From JAWVFM01 sp963823245 (lineage in GTDB: Bacteria; Actinomycetota; Thermoleophilia; Solirubrobacterales; 70-9): a stretch of DNA of 64,000 nt. The stretch is taken from assembly GCA_963823245.1 (NCBI GenBank), contig CAWGKQ010000009.1, positions 18,378 through 82,377 of the forward strand, written 5' to 3'. A program made the translations under genes and the position numbers. Shown piece after piece: positions 9,653-18,078 of the stretch. The notes under the pieces are model-generated. The model had not been told where the DNA came from. It worked only from the letters and a program-made list of their open reading frames with translations, and ran no database searches. The stretch's first letter is position 1. Each line of letters begins with the position of its first letter.

Positions 9653-10325
9653 GCCGAAGCTCGAGGCGATCCTCTTCGACATCGACGGCACGCTCGTCAC
9701 CACGGGCGGCGCGTCCGACCGGGCCTGGCGCCACGCCGTGCGGGACTTCTACGAGGTCGACTTCGACGTCGGCCACAAGACCGGCAAGGGCGTGCCCGAC
9801 CCGGAGGTCGGCCGCGAGGTGCTGTGTGGAGTGCTCGGGCGCGAGCCAACCGGCCGCGAGCTCCTCAGGCTGATGCGTCGGCGAATGAAGTACCTGCCCG
9901 GTGAGGTCGAGTCCTCGCCCGGCTTCGAGGTGAAGCCGGGCATCCCGGAGATCCTCGAGCGGCTCACCGACGAGGGCGTCCTCCTCGGGCTCACCACCGG
10001 CAACGTCGAGCCCGCGGCCCACGCCAAGCTTGCCCGTGCGGAGCTCAATCACTACTTCTCGTTCGGCGGCTACGGCTCCGATGCGTCCGAGCGCACCGAG
10101 CTGACGAGGCGGGCCATCGAGCGCGCGCGCAGGCTCGTAGGCGAGCCGCTCCCGAACGACGCGATCATGTCCGTGGGTGACACGCCGCGCGACGTCGAGG
10201 CGGGGCACGGGGCGGGCATCCGCGTCACCGGCGTCGCCACTGGAAAGTACTCGGTCGAGCAGCTTCAGGGGGCGGGGGCCGACTGGGCGGTGCCCACGCT
10301 GGAGCACGGCCTCCACGGGCTGTAG
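9645..10325 (+). CDS. HAD-superfamily phosphatase
   Basis: 226 residues. It carries all HAD motifs: ILFDIDGTLV (the nucleophile and acid/base Asp pair), GLTTGN (motif II), and GDTPRDVEAG (motif IV), with a helical cap between motifs I and II. Members of this phosphoglycolate phosphatase-like subgroup remove phosphate from small sugar phosphates. The gene overlaps pgi by eight bases and precedes the glucokinase, so a role in repair or disposal of sugar phosphates is plausible but unproven. The start ATG 9645 follows the weak SD GGCGGCG inside pgi. Confidence 0.85.
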   Translation: MAEPKLEAILFDIDGTLVTTGGASDRAWRHAVRDFYEVDFDVGHKTGKGVPDPEVGREVLCGVLGREPTGRELLRLMRRRMKYLPGEVESSPGFEVKPGIPEILERLTDEGVLLGLTTGNVEPAAHAKLARAELNHYFSFGGYGSDASERTELTRRAIERARRLVGEPLPNDAIMSVGDTPRDVEAGHGAGIRVTGVATGKYSVEQLQGAGADWAVPTLEHGLHGL

Positions 10326-10334
10326 TTTTCGGGC

Positions 10335-11360
10335 ATGAGCCCGGCCAAGACGGCCCCCCGCGGAGGGATCGACCTCGGTGGGACCAAGATCCAGACCGTC
10401 GTCGTCGACGACGAGTTCAACGTCCTCGGGCAGGCTCGCCGGCAGACGCCGACGAAGGGGGGCCCCGAGAAGGTCGCCGAGGAGATGGCGGGCGCAATGG
10501 GTGACGCGCTGGAGTACGCGAAGCTCCATGAAGCCGGGCTCGCCGGGGTCGGCGTCGGGTCTCCCGGAGACGTCGACACTAAGACGGGGGCGGTCTCGCA
10601 CGCCCGGAACCTCCCGGACTGGGAGGAGAGCTTTGGTCTGGGCGCCTACCTCGAGGACGCCCTCGACGCACCGGTCCGCGTGGGCAACGACGTCGGCGTG
10701 GCGACCGAAGCCGAGGCGAAGCTCGGCGCCGGCCGCAGGTACAAGTCCCTGGTCGGCATCTTCTGGGGCACCGGCGTCGGCGGCGGGCTGATCCTCGACG
10801 GCAAGCGCTGGCTGGGGCGCGGCGGCGCGGGTGAGATCGGGCACACCGTGATCAAGCTCGGAGGGCGCAAGTGCCCGTGCGGGCGGCGCGGCTGTCTCGA
10901 GGCCTACGCCGGGCGGGCCGCGATGGAGGCGAGGGCGCGCAGGGAGCACGACGAGGGCCGCAAGACGGACCTCTTCAAGATCATGCAGAAGCACGACCGC
11001 GACCGGCTCACGAGCGGAATCTGGGCTCGCGCGCTCGAGGCCGGCGACAACCTCGCCACGGAGCTGATCGACGAGGCCGTGGACGCGATCGCCGCGGGCG
11101 CGGCGTCCGCAGTGAACCTGCTCGACGTCGAGGCGGTGATCATCGGCGGCGGCATCGGCGTGCGACTCGGCGACGAATACGCGAAGCGGATCGAGAAGCA
11201 GATGCACAAGCACCTCTTCAACGACAGCCGCCCTCCCGCCGTCGAGGTGGCATCGCTCGGTGACCTGGGCGGCGCGATCGGCGCCGCGCTGCTCAGCGCG
11301 GAGAGCGCGCGGCCGGCCCGGCGGCGGCGCCGGACGACCTCGGCGTCGAAGGTCTCCTAG
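10335..11360 (+). CDS. glk: ROK-family sugar kinase, probably glucokinase
   Basis: 341 residues. The N-terminal phosphate loop GIDLGGTKIQ, the adenosine region GVGGGLILDG, and the zinc motif CPCGRRGCLE with the preceding GEIGHTVI histidine define ROK kinases. Known ROK glucokinases phosphorylate glucose with ATP, supplying glucose-6-phosphate to zwf and pgi in the same cluster. The start ATG is 9 bp after the HAD gene. The stop codon shares bases with the stop of the convergent TMEM175-like gene (11357-11360). A different hexose or N-acetyl sugar is possible; the neighbourhood favours glucose. Confidence 0.85.
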   Translation: MSPAKTAPRGGIDLGGTKIQTVVVDDEFNVLGQARRQTPTKGGPEKVAEEMAGAMGDALEYAKLHEAGLAGVGVGSPGDVDTKTGAVSHARNLPDWEESFGLGAYLEDALDAPVRVGNDVGVATEAEAKLGAGRRYKSLVGIFWGTGVGGGLILDGKRWLGRGGAGEIGHTVIKLGGRKCPCGRRGCLEAYAGRAAMEARARREHDEGRKTDLFKIMQKHDRDRLTSGIWARALEAGDNLATELIDEAVDAIAAGAASAVNLLDVEAVIIGGGIGVRLGDEYAKRIEKQMHKHLFNDSRPPAVEVASLGDLGGAIGAALLSAESARPARRRRRTTSASKVS

Positions 11361-11971
11361 CGCCTGAACAAGCGGTCCTGGAATGCCAGGACCAGGAGCA
11401 GGAGCCAGCACCATTCGCCGGCCGACGGGCTCGCGAGCGCGACGGGAATCGAGATCGCGAAGACCGCCGAGACCACCAGAGGTCCCCAGGCCGGCTCGCC
11501 CGCCGAGATCGATCCCGGCTGGAGCAGGCCGTTTCGCTTGACGTGAGCGCGTGTCACGGCCGCCATCAGTGCGGTAAGGGAGAGCGTGGCCGCGTAGATC
11601 ACGACCGAAAACGAGGTGTCCCCTTGGGCGGAGAGCAGCCCGGTCGGGAAGGGGATGAAGGCGATCAGCCCGAGGTATGCGAGATTGAGCGCCACGAGGC
11701 GGCCGTCGATGCGACGCAGGTCGCGGAAGAGGGCGTGGTGCCGCACCCAGAGCAGCCCGAGCACGGCGAAGCTCAGCGCGTACGCCCCGATGTCGGGCAG
11801 GACGTCCTGAAGCCGGTCGGCGAAGGTTCCGCCTTCAGGGTTGGCGACGTTCAGGATCAGAAGCGTCAGCGCAATCGCGAAGACGCCGTCGGACAGGGCG
11901 ACCGTGCGGTCGTAATCGAACTCGCGCTCGGTCGAGGTCTCGCTTGGCTGGGCGCCCGTCTCACCGGCCAC
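11357..11971 (-). CDS. TMEM175-like (DUF1211) potassium channel protein
   Basis: 204 residues with about six membrane spans. The family hallmark, a charged residue followed by SDGVFAIALTLL in the first helix, is present at about residues 28-39 (as ALSDGVFAIALTLL). Bacterial members of this family are leak-type potassium channels lacking the classical selectivity filter. The GTG start at 11971 is supported by TACAGT 7 nt upstream, a leaderless arrangement. The gene converges on glk with a four-base overlap. The C-terminus is basic. Family membership is firm; ion selectivity is inferred. Confidence 0.85.
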   Translation of the reverse strand: MAGETGAQPSETSTEREFDYDRTVALSDGVFAIALTLLILNVANPEGGTFADRLQDVLPDIGAYALSFAVLGLLWVRHHALFRDLRRIDGRLVALNLAYLGLIAFIPFPTGLLSAQGDTSFSVVIYAATLSLTALMAAVTRAHVKRNGLLQPGSISAGEPAWGPLVVSAVFAISIPVALASPSAGEWCWLLLLVLAFQDRLFRR

Positions 11972-11978
11972 GGACGCG

Positions 11979-11984
11979 ACTGTA
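11979..11984 (-). promoter_or_regulatory. -10 box of the TMEM175-like gene (leaderless)
   Basis: TACAGT on the minus strand is followed by 7 nt and the GTG start at 11971. Transcription would begin at or within a base of the start codon. Confidence 0.4.
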
Positions 11985-12011
11985 CGACGCGGACCTGACG
12001 CCAGAGCGCGG

Positions 12012-12146
12012 CTAACCGCGGGTGACCCGCTTGCGCTTCTGGGCCTCGCGCCCGTCGGCGATGGCCGTCCGGATCAGAATCACGCCCCAGACCACGATCG
12101 GCCCGAAGACGATGATCATGAGCAGGATCTTGATGGCGACGGACAC
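12012..12146 (-). CDS. 44-residue membrane protein
   Basis: GTG at 12146 opens a 44-codon frame ending at TAG 12012-12014. Residues 3-28 are one hydrophobic helix (IKILLMIIVFGPIVVWGVIL), followed by a basic tail rich in Arg and Lys, so the protein should sit in the membrane with the tail in the cytoplasm. TAATTT lies 5 nt before the start, consistent with a leaderless mRNA. It lies between the TMEM175-like gene and the tautomerase, all on the minus strand. The function is unknown. The hydrophobic/basic layout and high third-position GC support coding. Confidence 0.5.
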   Translation of the reverse strand: MSVAIKILLMIIVFGPIVVWGVILIRTAIADGREAQKRKRVTRG

Positions 12147-12178
12147 GGCTCAAATTAGAGCGCATGCCCGTCGCGAGC

Positions 12179-12631
12179 TCAGGCGGGCGCCCCGGCTTCC
12201 TCGCGCTCGCCCTTGGCGAGCTCCACGAGTTGCTGGTAGCGGACCTGCTGCCCGGCGGCACCCCAGTTGCCCTCGGGGACGTCGCGGATCAGGGTCCAGA
12301 CGCGAAGGCCGTCGGCTTCGCCCAGGCCCGCGGCCTCCGAGACGGCCTCGTTGACGGCGGCGACCAGCTCGCCCTTGCGGCTGTCCGACAGCGCGCCCTC
12401 GGGAACGGTGACCTGGACGCGGAAGCGCGGGGCGGCGTCGTCGCCGCGCCCGCCGACCGCGAGGTTCTCGGGATCGATCTCGTTCGCGTACACCCAGGTG
12501 ATCGAGCGGAAGAACTCCGTGTCGGGCGCTCGCTCGGCCTTCAGGAGCCGCGTGGCGAGCTCGTCAAGAAGGCCCTCGCGAGCTTCGGAGGAGAGGGCTC
12601 CCTTCGGATAGGTGAATTCGATCATCGGCAT
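12179..12631 (-). CDS. Tautomerase-superfamily protein
   Basis: 150 residues beginning MPMIEFTYPKGALSSE, which keeps Pro2, the catalytic base of 4-oxalocrotonate tautomerase-like enzymes. The length suggests two fused beta-alpha-beta units, with the second around FRVQVTVPEGALSDSRKG. The start at 12631 is decided by an almost perfect Shine-Dalgarno sequence, AAGGAGGT, 9 nt upstream; the longer frame toward 12829 runs into the divergent TetR gene. Since the regulator is divergent and 49 bp away, the tautomerase is the probable target of that TetR protein. The substrate is unknown. Confidence 0.75.
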   Translation of the reverse strand: MPMIEFTYPKGALSSEAREGLLDELATRLLKAERAPDTEFFRSITWVYANEIDPENLAVGGRGDDAAPRFRVQVTVPEGALSDSRKGELVAAVNEAVSEAAGLGEADGLRVWTLIRDVPEGNWGAAGQQVRYQQLVELAKGEREEAGAPA

Positions 12632-12679
12632 CTGAAACGACCTCCTTGTAAAGCGTTGGCGCGGCGCCGCCGAGCATAC

Positions 12680-12695
12680 TATGATGAGCGTCATA
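12680..12695. promoter_or_regulatory. Inverted repeat, probable TetR operator
   Basis: TATGATGAGCGTCATA has 8-nt half sites that match at 6 of 8 positions. It lies in the tautomerase/TetR intergenic region and covers the first two ATG codons of the regulator frame, which suggests that the true TetR start is ATG 12696. CATACT just before it could be the -10 box. Binding here would repress the regulator and perhaps the tautomerase. Confidence 0.4.
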
Positions 12696-13310
12696 ATGCA
12701 GTCCGACCAGAGGGAGAGGGATCGGTCCGCGACCGAGCGCGGGGAGCGGACCCGCCGGCGCATGGTCCGCGGGGCAGCGGCGCTCCTGCGTGAGCGCGGG
12801 TACACCGGCACCGGCTTTCGGGAGGTCATCGCCGCGACGGGCGCTCCGCGCGGCTCGATCTACCACCACTTCCCCGGCGGCAAGGCCCAGCTCGCGCGAG
12901 AGGCGGTGGACTACGTCGCCGGCCTCGCGCGCGAGGCCATTCGCGAGCCGCTCGAGGCGGGTGACCCGATCCGCGCGCTGCGGGCGTTCCTGGATATGTG
13001 GCTCGCCGACTTCGAGAGCTCGGGGTACCGGGCCGGATGTCCGATCGCCGCTGTCGCCGTCGAGTCGCACGACGAGGCCCCGGAGCTCCTGGCCTCTGCG
13101 GCCGCCGCGTTCGGAGCCTGGCACGACGCCTTCGCCCGCTCGCTCCGCACCGCGGGACTGGCACCGGGCCGGGCCGATCGCCTCGCCAACCTGGTCGTCT
13201 CCGCGGTCGAGGGCGCGATCGTGATCAGCCGCGCTCGACGCGACTCGGCGCCGCTTGAGACGGCAGGCCGAGAGCTCGAGGCAGTCCTGGCTGCGGCATT
13301 GGGTGTTTAG
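12681..13310 (+). CDS. TetR/AcrR-family transcriptional regulator (LmrA/YxaF-like)
   Basis: 209 residues if started at 12681, 204 from the preferred ATG at 12696. The N-terminal helix-turn-helix runs through RMVRGAAALLRERGYTGTG to the recognition helix APRGSIYHHFPGGKAQL, the LmrA/YxaF subclass signature. The C-terminal ligand domain has the GCPIAAVAVE segment typical of this subclass. Such proteins release DNA when they bind a hydrophobic ligand. The divergent tautomerase is the likely target. An imperfect palindrome overlaps the proposed start, so autoregulation is likely. Confidence 0.88.
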   Translation: MMSVIMQSDQRERDRSATERGERTRRRMVRGAAALLRERGYTGTGFREVIAATGAPRGSIYHHFPGGKAQLAREAVDYVAGLAREAIREPLEAGDPIRALRAFLDMWLADFESSGYRAGCPIAAVAVESHDEAPELLASAAAAFGAWHDAFARSLRTAGLAPGRADRLANLVVSAVEGAIVISRARRDSAPLETAGRELEAVLAAALGV

Positions 13311-13356
13311 ACTCGCGCCAGCCCGATTCAAGCAACCAGAGAAAGGCGGGAAGCTT

Positions 13357-13731
13357 ATGAAGACCAAGTTTGTGCTCGTACTCGGCGTCTGCGCCGCGTT
13401 CGCCGGCAGCGGCGTCGCAGCGGCGGCCGGAGGCAAGGCCGATACCGGCGTGACGATCGAGGGCCCGGACAACGTGCACGGGAAGGTGCTGAGCGAGCGA
13501 GCGAGCTGCCAGTACAACCGCACGGTCATCGTCTTCAAGCAGAAGGGGAACAAGCAGGTCCCCAAGAACGACAGGAAGATGGCGACGACGACCTCGGAGC
13601 GGCAGGGCAACAAGGGCGCATGGGATCTCGGTAATCCCGGCTTCCCGAGTGGCAAGTACTACGCGAAGGCCAAGGGCACCGACCGGTGCGCCGCGGGCTT
13701 CAGCAAGACCGTCGAGTTCAACCGGGGCTGA
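13357..13731 (+). CDS. Small secreted protein of unknown function
   Basis: 124 residues. Residues 1-23 form a signal peptide (basic start, hydrophobic core, Ala-rich cleavage region). The mature part is Lys- and Gly-rich with two cysteines, one in SCQYNRTV and one in DRCAAGF, which could pair. The start ATG 13357 has GAAAGGCGGG about 6 nt upstream; the longer in-frame reading to 13255 overlaps the TetR gene and is rejected. The SCQYNRTV segment recalls beta-sandwich extracellular domains of actinobacteria, but I do not recognise a named family. A strong hairpin follows the gene. Confidence 0.65.
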   Translation: MKTKFVLVLGVCAAFAGSGVAAAAGGKADTGVTIEGPDNVHGKVLSERASCQYNRTVIVFKQKGNKQVPKNDRKMATTTSERQGNKGAWDLGNPGFPSGKYYAKAKGTDRCAAGFSKTVEFNRG

Positions 13732-13762
13732 GAGCCAACAAGGGCAGAGGCATTAGCTGGCG

Positions 13763-13781
13763 GCGCCGGGCTTCCCGGCGC
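13763..13781 (+). terminator. Hairpin after the secreted-protein gene
   Basis: GCGCCGGG, loop CTT, CCCGGCGC: a perfect 8-bp stem 31 bp after the stop codon. No T-tract follows, so it is either a weak intrinsic terminator or a 3'-end stabiliser. Confidence 0.45.
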
Positions 13782-13906
13782 GCTCTCGCGCCGCGTGACC
13801 GGCGTCAGTAATCCACCGCAGCCATATCCGCGGCTCGGACCCGATGCCGCGGGGTTGCGTCGCGTCTACGCTCGGCGGCGGTGACCATGGCCGAAGGAGG
13901 AGGGCG

Positions 13907-16510
13907 GTGACGTCGACGACGGTCCTCGAACCCGTCGCGGAGCTCGACGCCGAGCACGCGCGCCTCCTCGACCGGGTCGTCGCGGACGCGCAGGAGGCGG
14001 CCGTCGCCCTCCGTCGCCTCGACCAGGAGGCGGTGGACGGCATCGTCTGGGAGATGGTCGTGGCCGGTCTCGAGGCGGCGATCGAGCTGGCGGAGCTCGC
14101 CATGGAGGAGACGGGCTTCGGGGTCTTCGAAGACAAGGTGGTCAAGAACTACATCGCCACGGAATTCCTCTACGACTACCTGAAGGACAAGCGATCGGTC
14201 GGTGTCATCGACGAGGACACCGAGCGGAAGATCAAGTACGTGGCGGAGCCGATCGGCGTCGTGCTCGGTCTTCTGCCGATCACCAACCCCACCTCCACCG
14301 CACTCTTCAAGTCGATCGTTGGGGCGAAGACCCGCAACGCGATGATCTTCCGTCCGTCGGCTCGAGCGGCTCGCTGTGCGACTCGCGCGGTTGAGATCCT
14401 CCAAGCGGCCGGGGAGGGGGCCGGACTGCCCCGCAACGCACTGCAGGTCGTGCCCGATGCGACGCTCGACGCCTCGCAGTACCTGTTTCACCACTCGGGT
14501 GTGGACTTCATCTGGACCACCGGAGGCCCGAAGGCGGTGGCGGCCACCAACCAGGCGGGGAAGCCCTGCCTCGGCGTCGGGTCGGGCAACGCACCTGTGT
14601 ACGTGCACCGCAGCGCCGACGTCCGCATGGCCGTGGTCGACATCCTCATCTCGAAGACGTTCGACGCCTCCCTGATCTGCCCGGCGGAGCAGACGTGTGT
14701 GATCGACGAGCCGATCTACGACGAGATGCTGGCGGAGTTCCGCCGCATGGGCGCCCAGTCGTTGAGCGAGGACGAGGTGGCTCGCCTCTGCAAGGGGATC
14801 GTCGCCGACGACGGCAACCTGGAGCTCGCGGCGCTGGGACAGTCGTGTGTCGACCTCGGCCGGCTCGCGGGCATCGACGTCCTTCCCGACGCCAAGATCC
14901 TCCTCGCGCCGCTCCCCCCGGACCTCGAGGAGCTCGCCGTGCATCCGCTCCTGCAGGAGAAGCTGATGCCGGTTATGGGCGTCGTCCGATCGCCTGGGGT
15001 CGAGCACGGAATCGCCGCGTGCGAGGTCGTCACCGAGCATGGTGGGCTTGGCCACACATCCGCCGTCTATGCCCGCGACGACGAGGTCGCCGACCGCTTC
15101 GCCGCCACGGTGCGGACCGGCCGGATCCTGGTCAACGCCCCGACGGCGGTCGGCGCCCTGGGCGGCGTCTACAACTCGATGACTCCGACCTTCTCGCTCG
15201 GCTGCGGCACGTGGGGAGGATCGACGACGACCGACAACATCAATTACCGCAACCTGCTCAACGTCAAGGCGGTGTCGAGGCGGCAGGCCCCGCCGCAGTG
15301 GTTCCGAGTGCCGTCCGGCACCTATTTCAACCCGGGCTCGCTCGAGAGCCTTCGCGAGCTCGGCGCCCGGCAGGCGCTGATCGTCACGGATCAGAACTGC
15401 GAAGCGGCCGGCATGGTCGACGCCGTGCGGCGCTCCCTGGGCGACGCCGCCGTCCACGTCTTCGCCGAGGTGGAGCCGGAGCCGCGGGAGGCGCAGATCC
15501 GAGCCGGCGTCGAGGTGCTCGGGCGCTTCCAGCCGGACGCGATGGTCGCCGTCGGCGGTGGCTCCGTGCTCGACGCCGCGAAGGCAATGCGGCTCTTCTA
15601 CGAAAGTCCCGAGCTCGAGCTGCGTGAGCTGTCGCTGCCGTTCCTCGACGCCCGCAAGCGCGTCGCGCACTATCCGGAGATCGAGCATCGCGTGAAGCTC
15701 GCCGCCGCTCCGACCACTGCGGGCACCGGCTCCGAGGTCTCTCCCGCTGCGGTGATCACGGTCGGCGACCGGAAGGTGACGCTCGTCGACTACTCGCTCG
15801 TCCCCGACATGGCGGTGGTCGAGCCCGAGCTCAGCCTCTCGATGCCCGCGCAAGTGACGGCGGACAGCGGGGTGGACGCGCTCACGCACGCCCTCGAGGC
15901 GAGCGTGTCGATCTTCGCGTCGCCGTACACCGACGCCTTCGCGATGCAGGCCGTCAACCTCATTCTCCAGAACCTCCCCCGCGCCTACACCGACGGCGAC
16001 GACCTCGAGGCACGCACGGCGATGGCGAACGCGGCGACGATCGCGGGCCTCGCGTTCTCGAATGCCTTCGTCGGCGTCTGTCACGCGCTCGCTCACGCCG
16101 TCGGCGCCCGGTTCGGCGTCGCGCACGGGCGCGCGAACGGGATCTTCCTCCCCCACGCTCTTCGCTACAACGCCTCGCTGCCGACGAAGTTCATGCCGGC
16201 CCCCGGATACTCGGCCTACGTCGCGCCCGAGAAGTACGCCCAGATCGCCTGGGTCTTCGGGCTCCACGGTGGCGGCGAGGAGGAACGGCGGTCGCACCTC
16301 TTCTCCCGCGTCGACGAGCTCCTCGACGCGGTGGAGATGCCACGCTCGCTGGCCGAGATCGGAATCGATCGCGAGAGCTACGAGGCGGCGCTGCCCGATC
16401 TTGCGAAGGCGGCCTTCATCGACCCCAGCATCCGCACCAACCCCCGGGTCCCGACGGTCGCCGAGCTGCTCGATCTCCTCCGGGCCGGGTACGAGGGCCG
16501 GCCCGACTAG
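13907..16510 (+). CDS. adhE: Bifunctional acetaldehyde-CoA/alcohol dehydrogenase
   Basis: 867 residues from GTG 13907. The N-terminal half (about 1-440) is a CoA-acylating aldehyde dehydrogenase with Cys258 in SLICPAEQ; the C-terminal half (about 460-867) is an iron-type alcohol dehydrogenase with GGGSVLDAAKAM, TTAGTGSEVSP and metal ligands in CHALAHAVGARFGVAHGRAN. It reduces acetyl-CoA to ethanol, consuming two NADH, or runs in reverse. The start is chosen for GAAGGAGGAGGG just upstream; an upstream ATG at 13844 in the same frame lacks one. It stands alone between a hairpin and the MCE operon. Such a fermentative enzyme suggests tolerance of low oxygen. Confidence 0.93.
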   Translation: MTSTTVLEPVAELDAEHARLLDRVVADAQEAAVALRRLDQEAVDGIVWEMVVAGLEAAIELAELAMEETGFGVFEDKVVKNYIATEFLYDYLKDKRSVGVIDEDTERKIKYVAEPIGVVLGLLPITNPTSTALFKSIVGAKTRNAMIFRPSARAARCATRAVEILQAAGEGAGLPRNALQVVPDATLDASQYLFHHSGVDFIWTTGGPKAVAATNQAGKPCLGVGSGNAPVYVHRSADVRMAVVDILISKTFDASLICPAEQTCVIDEPIYDEMLAEFRRMGAQSLSEDEVARLCKGIVADDGNLELAALGQSCVDLGRLAGIDVLPDAKILLAPLPPDLEELAVHPLLQEKLMPVMGVVRSPGVEHGIAACEVVTEHGGLGHTSAVYARDDEVADRFAATVRTGRILVNAPTAVGALGGVYNSMTPTFSLGCGTWGGSTTTDNINYRNLLNVKAVSRRQAPPQWFRVPSGTYFNPGSLESLRELGARQALIVTDQNCEAAGMVDAVRRSLGDAAVHVFAEVEPEPREAQIRAGVEVLGRFQPDAMVAVGGGSVLDAAKAMRLFYESPELELRELSLPFLDARKRVAHYPEIEHRVKLAAAPTTAGTGSEVSPAAVITVGDRKVTLVDYSLVPDMAVVEPELSLSMPAQVTADSGVDALTHALEASVSIFASPYTDAFAMQAVNLILQNLPRAYTDGDDLEARTAMANAATIAGLAFSNAFVGVCHALAHAVGARFGVAHGRANGIFLPHALRYNASLPTKFMPAPGYSAYVAPEKYAQIAWVFGLHGGGEEERRSHLFSRVDELLDAVEMPRSLAEIGIDRESYEAALPDLAKAAFIDPSIRTNPRVPTVAELLDLLRAGYEGRPD

Positions 16511-16641
16511 CCCACGGGCGAGCAGCCCGATCTCCGTAGTCCTCCGCAATCCAAGCCGTTCGGACCCGGATGTTCGGGGCGGCGGCTCAACGTAGCGTCG
16601 CGAAGCACGACGGTCCCGGGAGCGAGGAGCTGTGCAGCCAC

Positions 16642-18078
16642 GTGACGCTCGAGTTTGAGTCGGAGGAAACGCCGCGCCGGGCGTGGGTCGCCCGCGTTAT
16701 GAGCGCAATCGGGCTTCTGCTCGGGTGCGCGCTCGTTGCGTTCGTCCTGTTCGGCGGCTCGGGCGGCCACACGTATCACCTGCTGTTCGAGAACGCCGGC
16801 CAGATCGTCACCGGGAACCAGGTGGCTGTGGCCGGCCAGCCGATCGGCTCGGTCGACGACGTCGGCCTCAGCGACGACGGCGCCGCCGAGGTGACGATCT
16901 CGGTCGACAAGCCGTTTCACGAGGGGACCGTGGCCGTCATCCGCGCCACCTCGCTGACGGGGGTCGCGAACCGCTACGTGGCGATCACGCCCGGGCCGGG
17001 CGACGCGCCGCTCCTGGCCGACGGAGCGACGCTGAACGGCGCCCACACGACCTCCCCGGTCGATCTCGATCAGCTCTTCAACACGTTCCAGCCGCGGACG
17101 CGCCGGGCCCTCAGCAACGTGATCCAGGGCTCGGCGGCGATCTACGACGGCAACACGGAGGGCGCGCGGAGCACCTACAAGTACCTCGCGCCGTCGCTGG
17201 AGGCGAGCGAGCGCGTCTTCGCCGAGCTCAATCGCGACAGCTACGCATTCAGCCAGTTCCTCGTCCAGGGCTCTCGCACGCTGAAGGACATCGCCGCGCG
17301 TCGCTCCGACCTGTCCGCCCTGACCGCGAACGCGAACCAGGCGCTGGGGGCGATCGCGAGCCAGGGTGGAGCGCTCGACCGGTCCCTCGTCGCCGCGCCG
17401 CCCACCCTTCGTCAGGCGAACACCACCTTCGTCAACCTCCGGGCAGCTCTCGACGACCTGACCCCGGTCGTCAACGAGGCGAAGCCGGCGACAAAGGACC
17501 TCGCGCCCTTCTTGCGCAAGCTGCGCGTGGTCTCGGAACGCGCGGTCCCAGTCGTCCACCGCCTGCGGTTCGCGATTTCCAGGCACGGAAGGGCGAACGA
17601 CCTCACCGACCTGCTGCGGGAATTGCCTCGAGCGGAGGGCGCTGCGAGCAAGAACCTCCCGCGCGCCGTCAAGGCGCTCGACGCCTCCCAGCCGACGATC
17701 CAGCTCATCCGGCCCTACGCGCCAGACCTCGTGGGCTTCGTCTCCAAGTTCGGCCAGGTCTCCTCCTACTACGACGCCAATGGCCACTACGCCCGAGTCT
17801 CGACCGCCGAGGCGAACCTCTTCCACTACTGCACGGCGGGTGACTCGAACCCCCGCTGCGTGAGCGCGGGCGGGCCCTACGCCACCGGCCAGCTGGCACC
17901 GATCCCGCCGTCTCAGCAGTTCAACGGCCTCGAACGCGGCCCGTTCGCGCGGTGCCCGGGCGGTGCAACCCAGCCAATCGCAGGGTCGAACCCGTTCACC
18001 GACGAAGGCAACCTCCTCTCGGGCGGGCAGGCGCCGAATCCGAAATGCAGCACGGCCGCGGTGCCGCCGGGGCCATGA
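16642..18078 (+). CDS. MCE-family (MlaD-like) protein, first of six (mceA position)
   Basis: About 478 residues from GTG 16642, with GAGGAG upstream; the frame extends to ATG 16570 and also has an ATG at 16699. One N-terminal membrane helix (SAIGLLLGCALVAFVLFGG) is followed by the MCE domain (FENAGQIVTGNQVAVAGQ, then LTGVANRYVAITPG). After that comes a long helical region and a C-terminal extracellular tail. MCE proteins form channels that carry lipids or sterols between membranes or from the environment, powered by an ABC transporter. This gene heads six overlapping mce genes, but no yrbE/mlaE gene is found before it, where it would normally be. Confidence 0.88.
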   Translation: MTLEFESEETPRRAWVARVMSAIGLLLGCALVAFVLFGGSGGHTYHLLFENAGQIVTGNQVAVAGQPIGSVDDVGLSDDGAAEVTISVDKPFHEGTVAVIRATSLTGVANRYVAITPGPGDAPLLADGATLNGAHTTSPVDLDQLFNTFQPRTRRALSNVIQGSAAIYDGNTEGARSTYKYLAPSLEASERVFAELNRDSYAFSQFLVQGSRTLKDIAARRSDLSALTANANQALGAIASQGGALDRSLVAAPPTLRQANTTFVNLRAALDDLTPVVNEAKPATKDLAPFLRKLRVVSERAVPVVHRLRFAISRHGRANDLTDLLRELPRAEGAASKNLPRAVKALDASQPTIQLIRPYAPDLVGFVSKFGQVSSYYDANGHYARVSTAEANLFHYCTAGDSNPRCVSAGGPYATGQLAPIPPSQQFNGLERGPFARCPGGATQPIAGSNPFTDEGNLLSGGQAPNPKCSTAAVPPGP

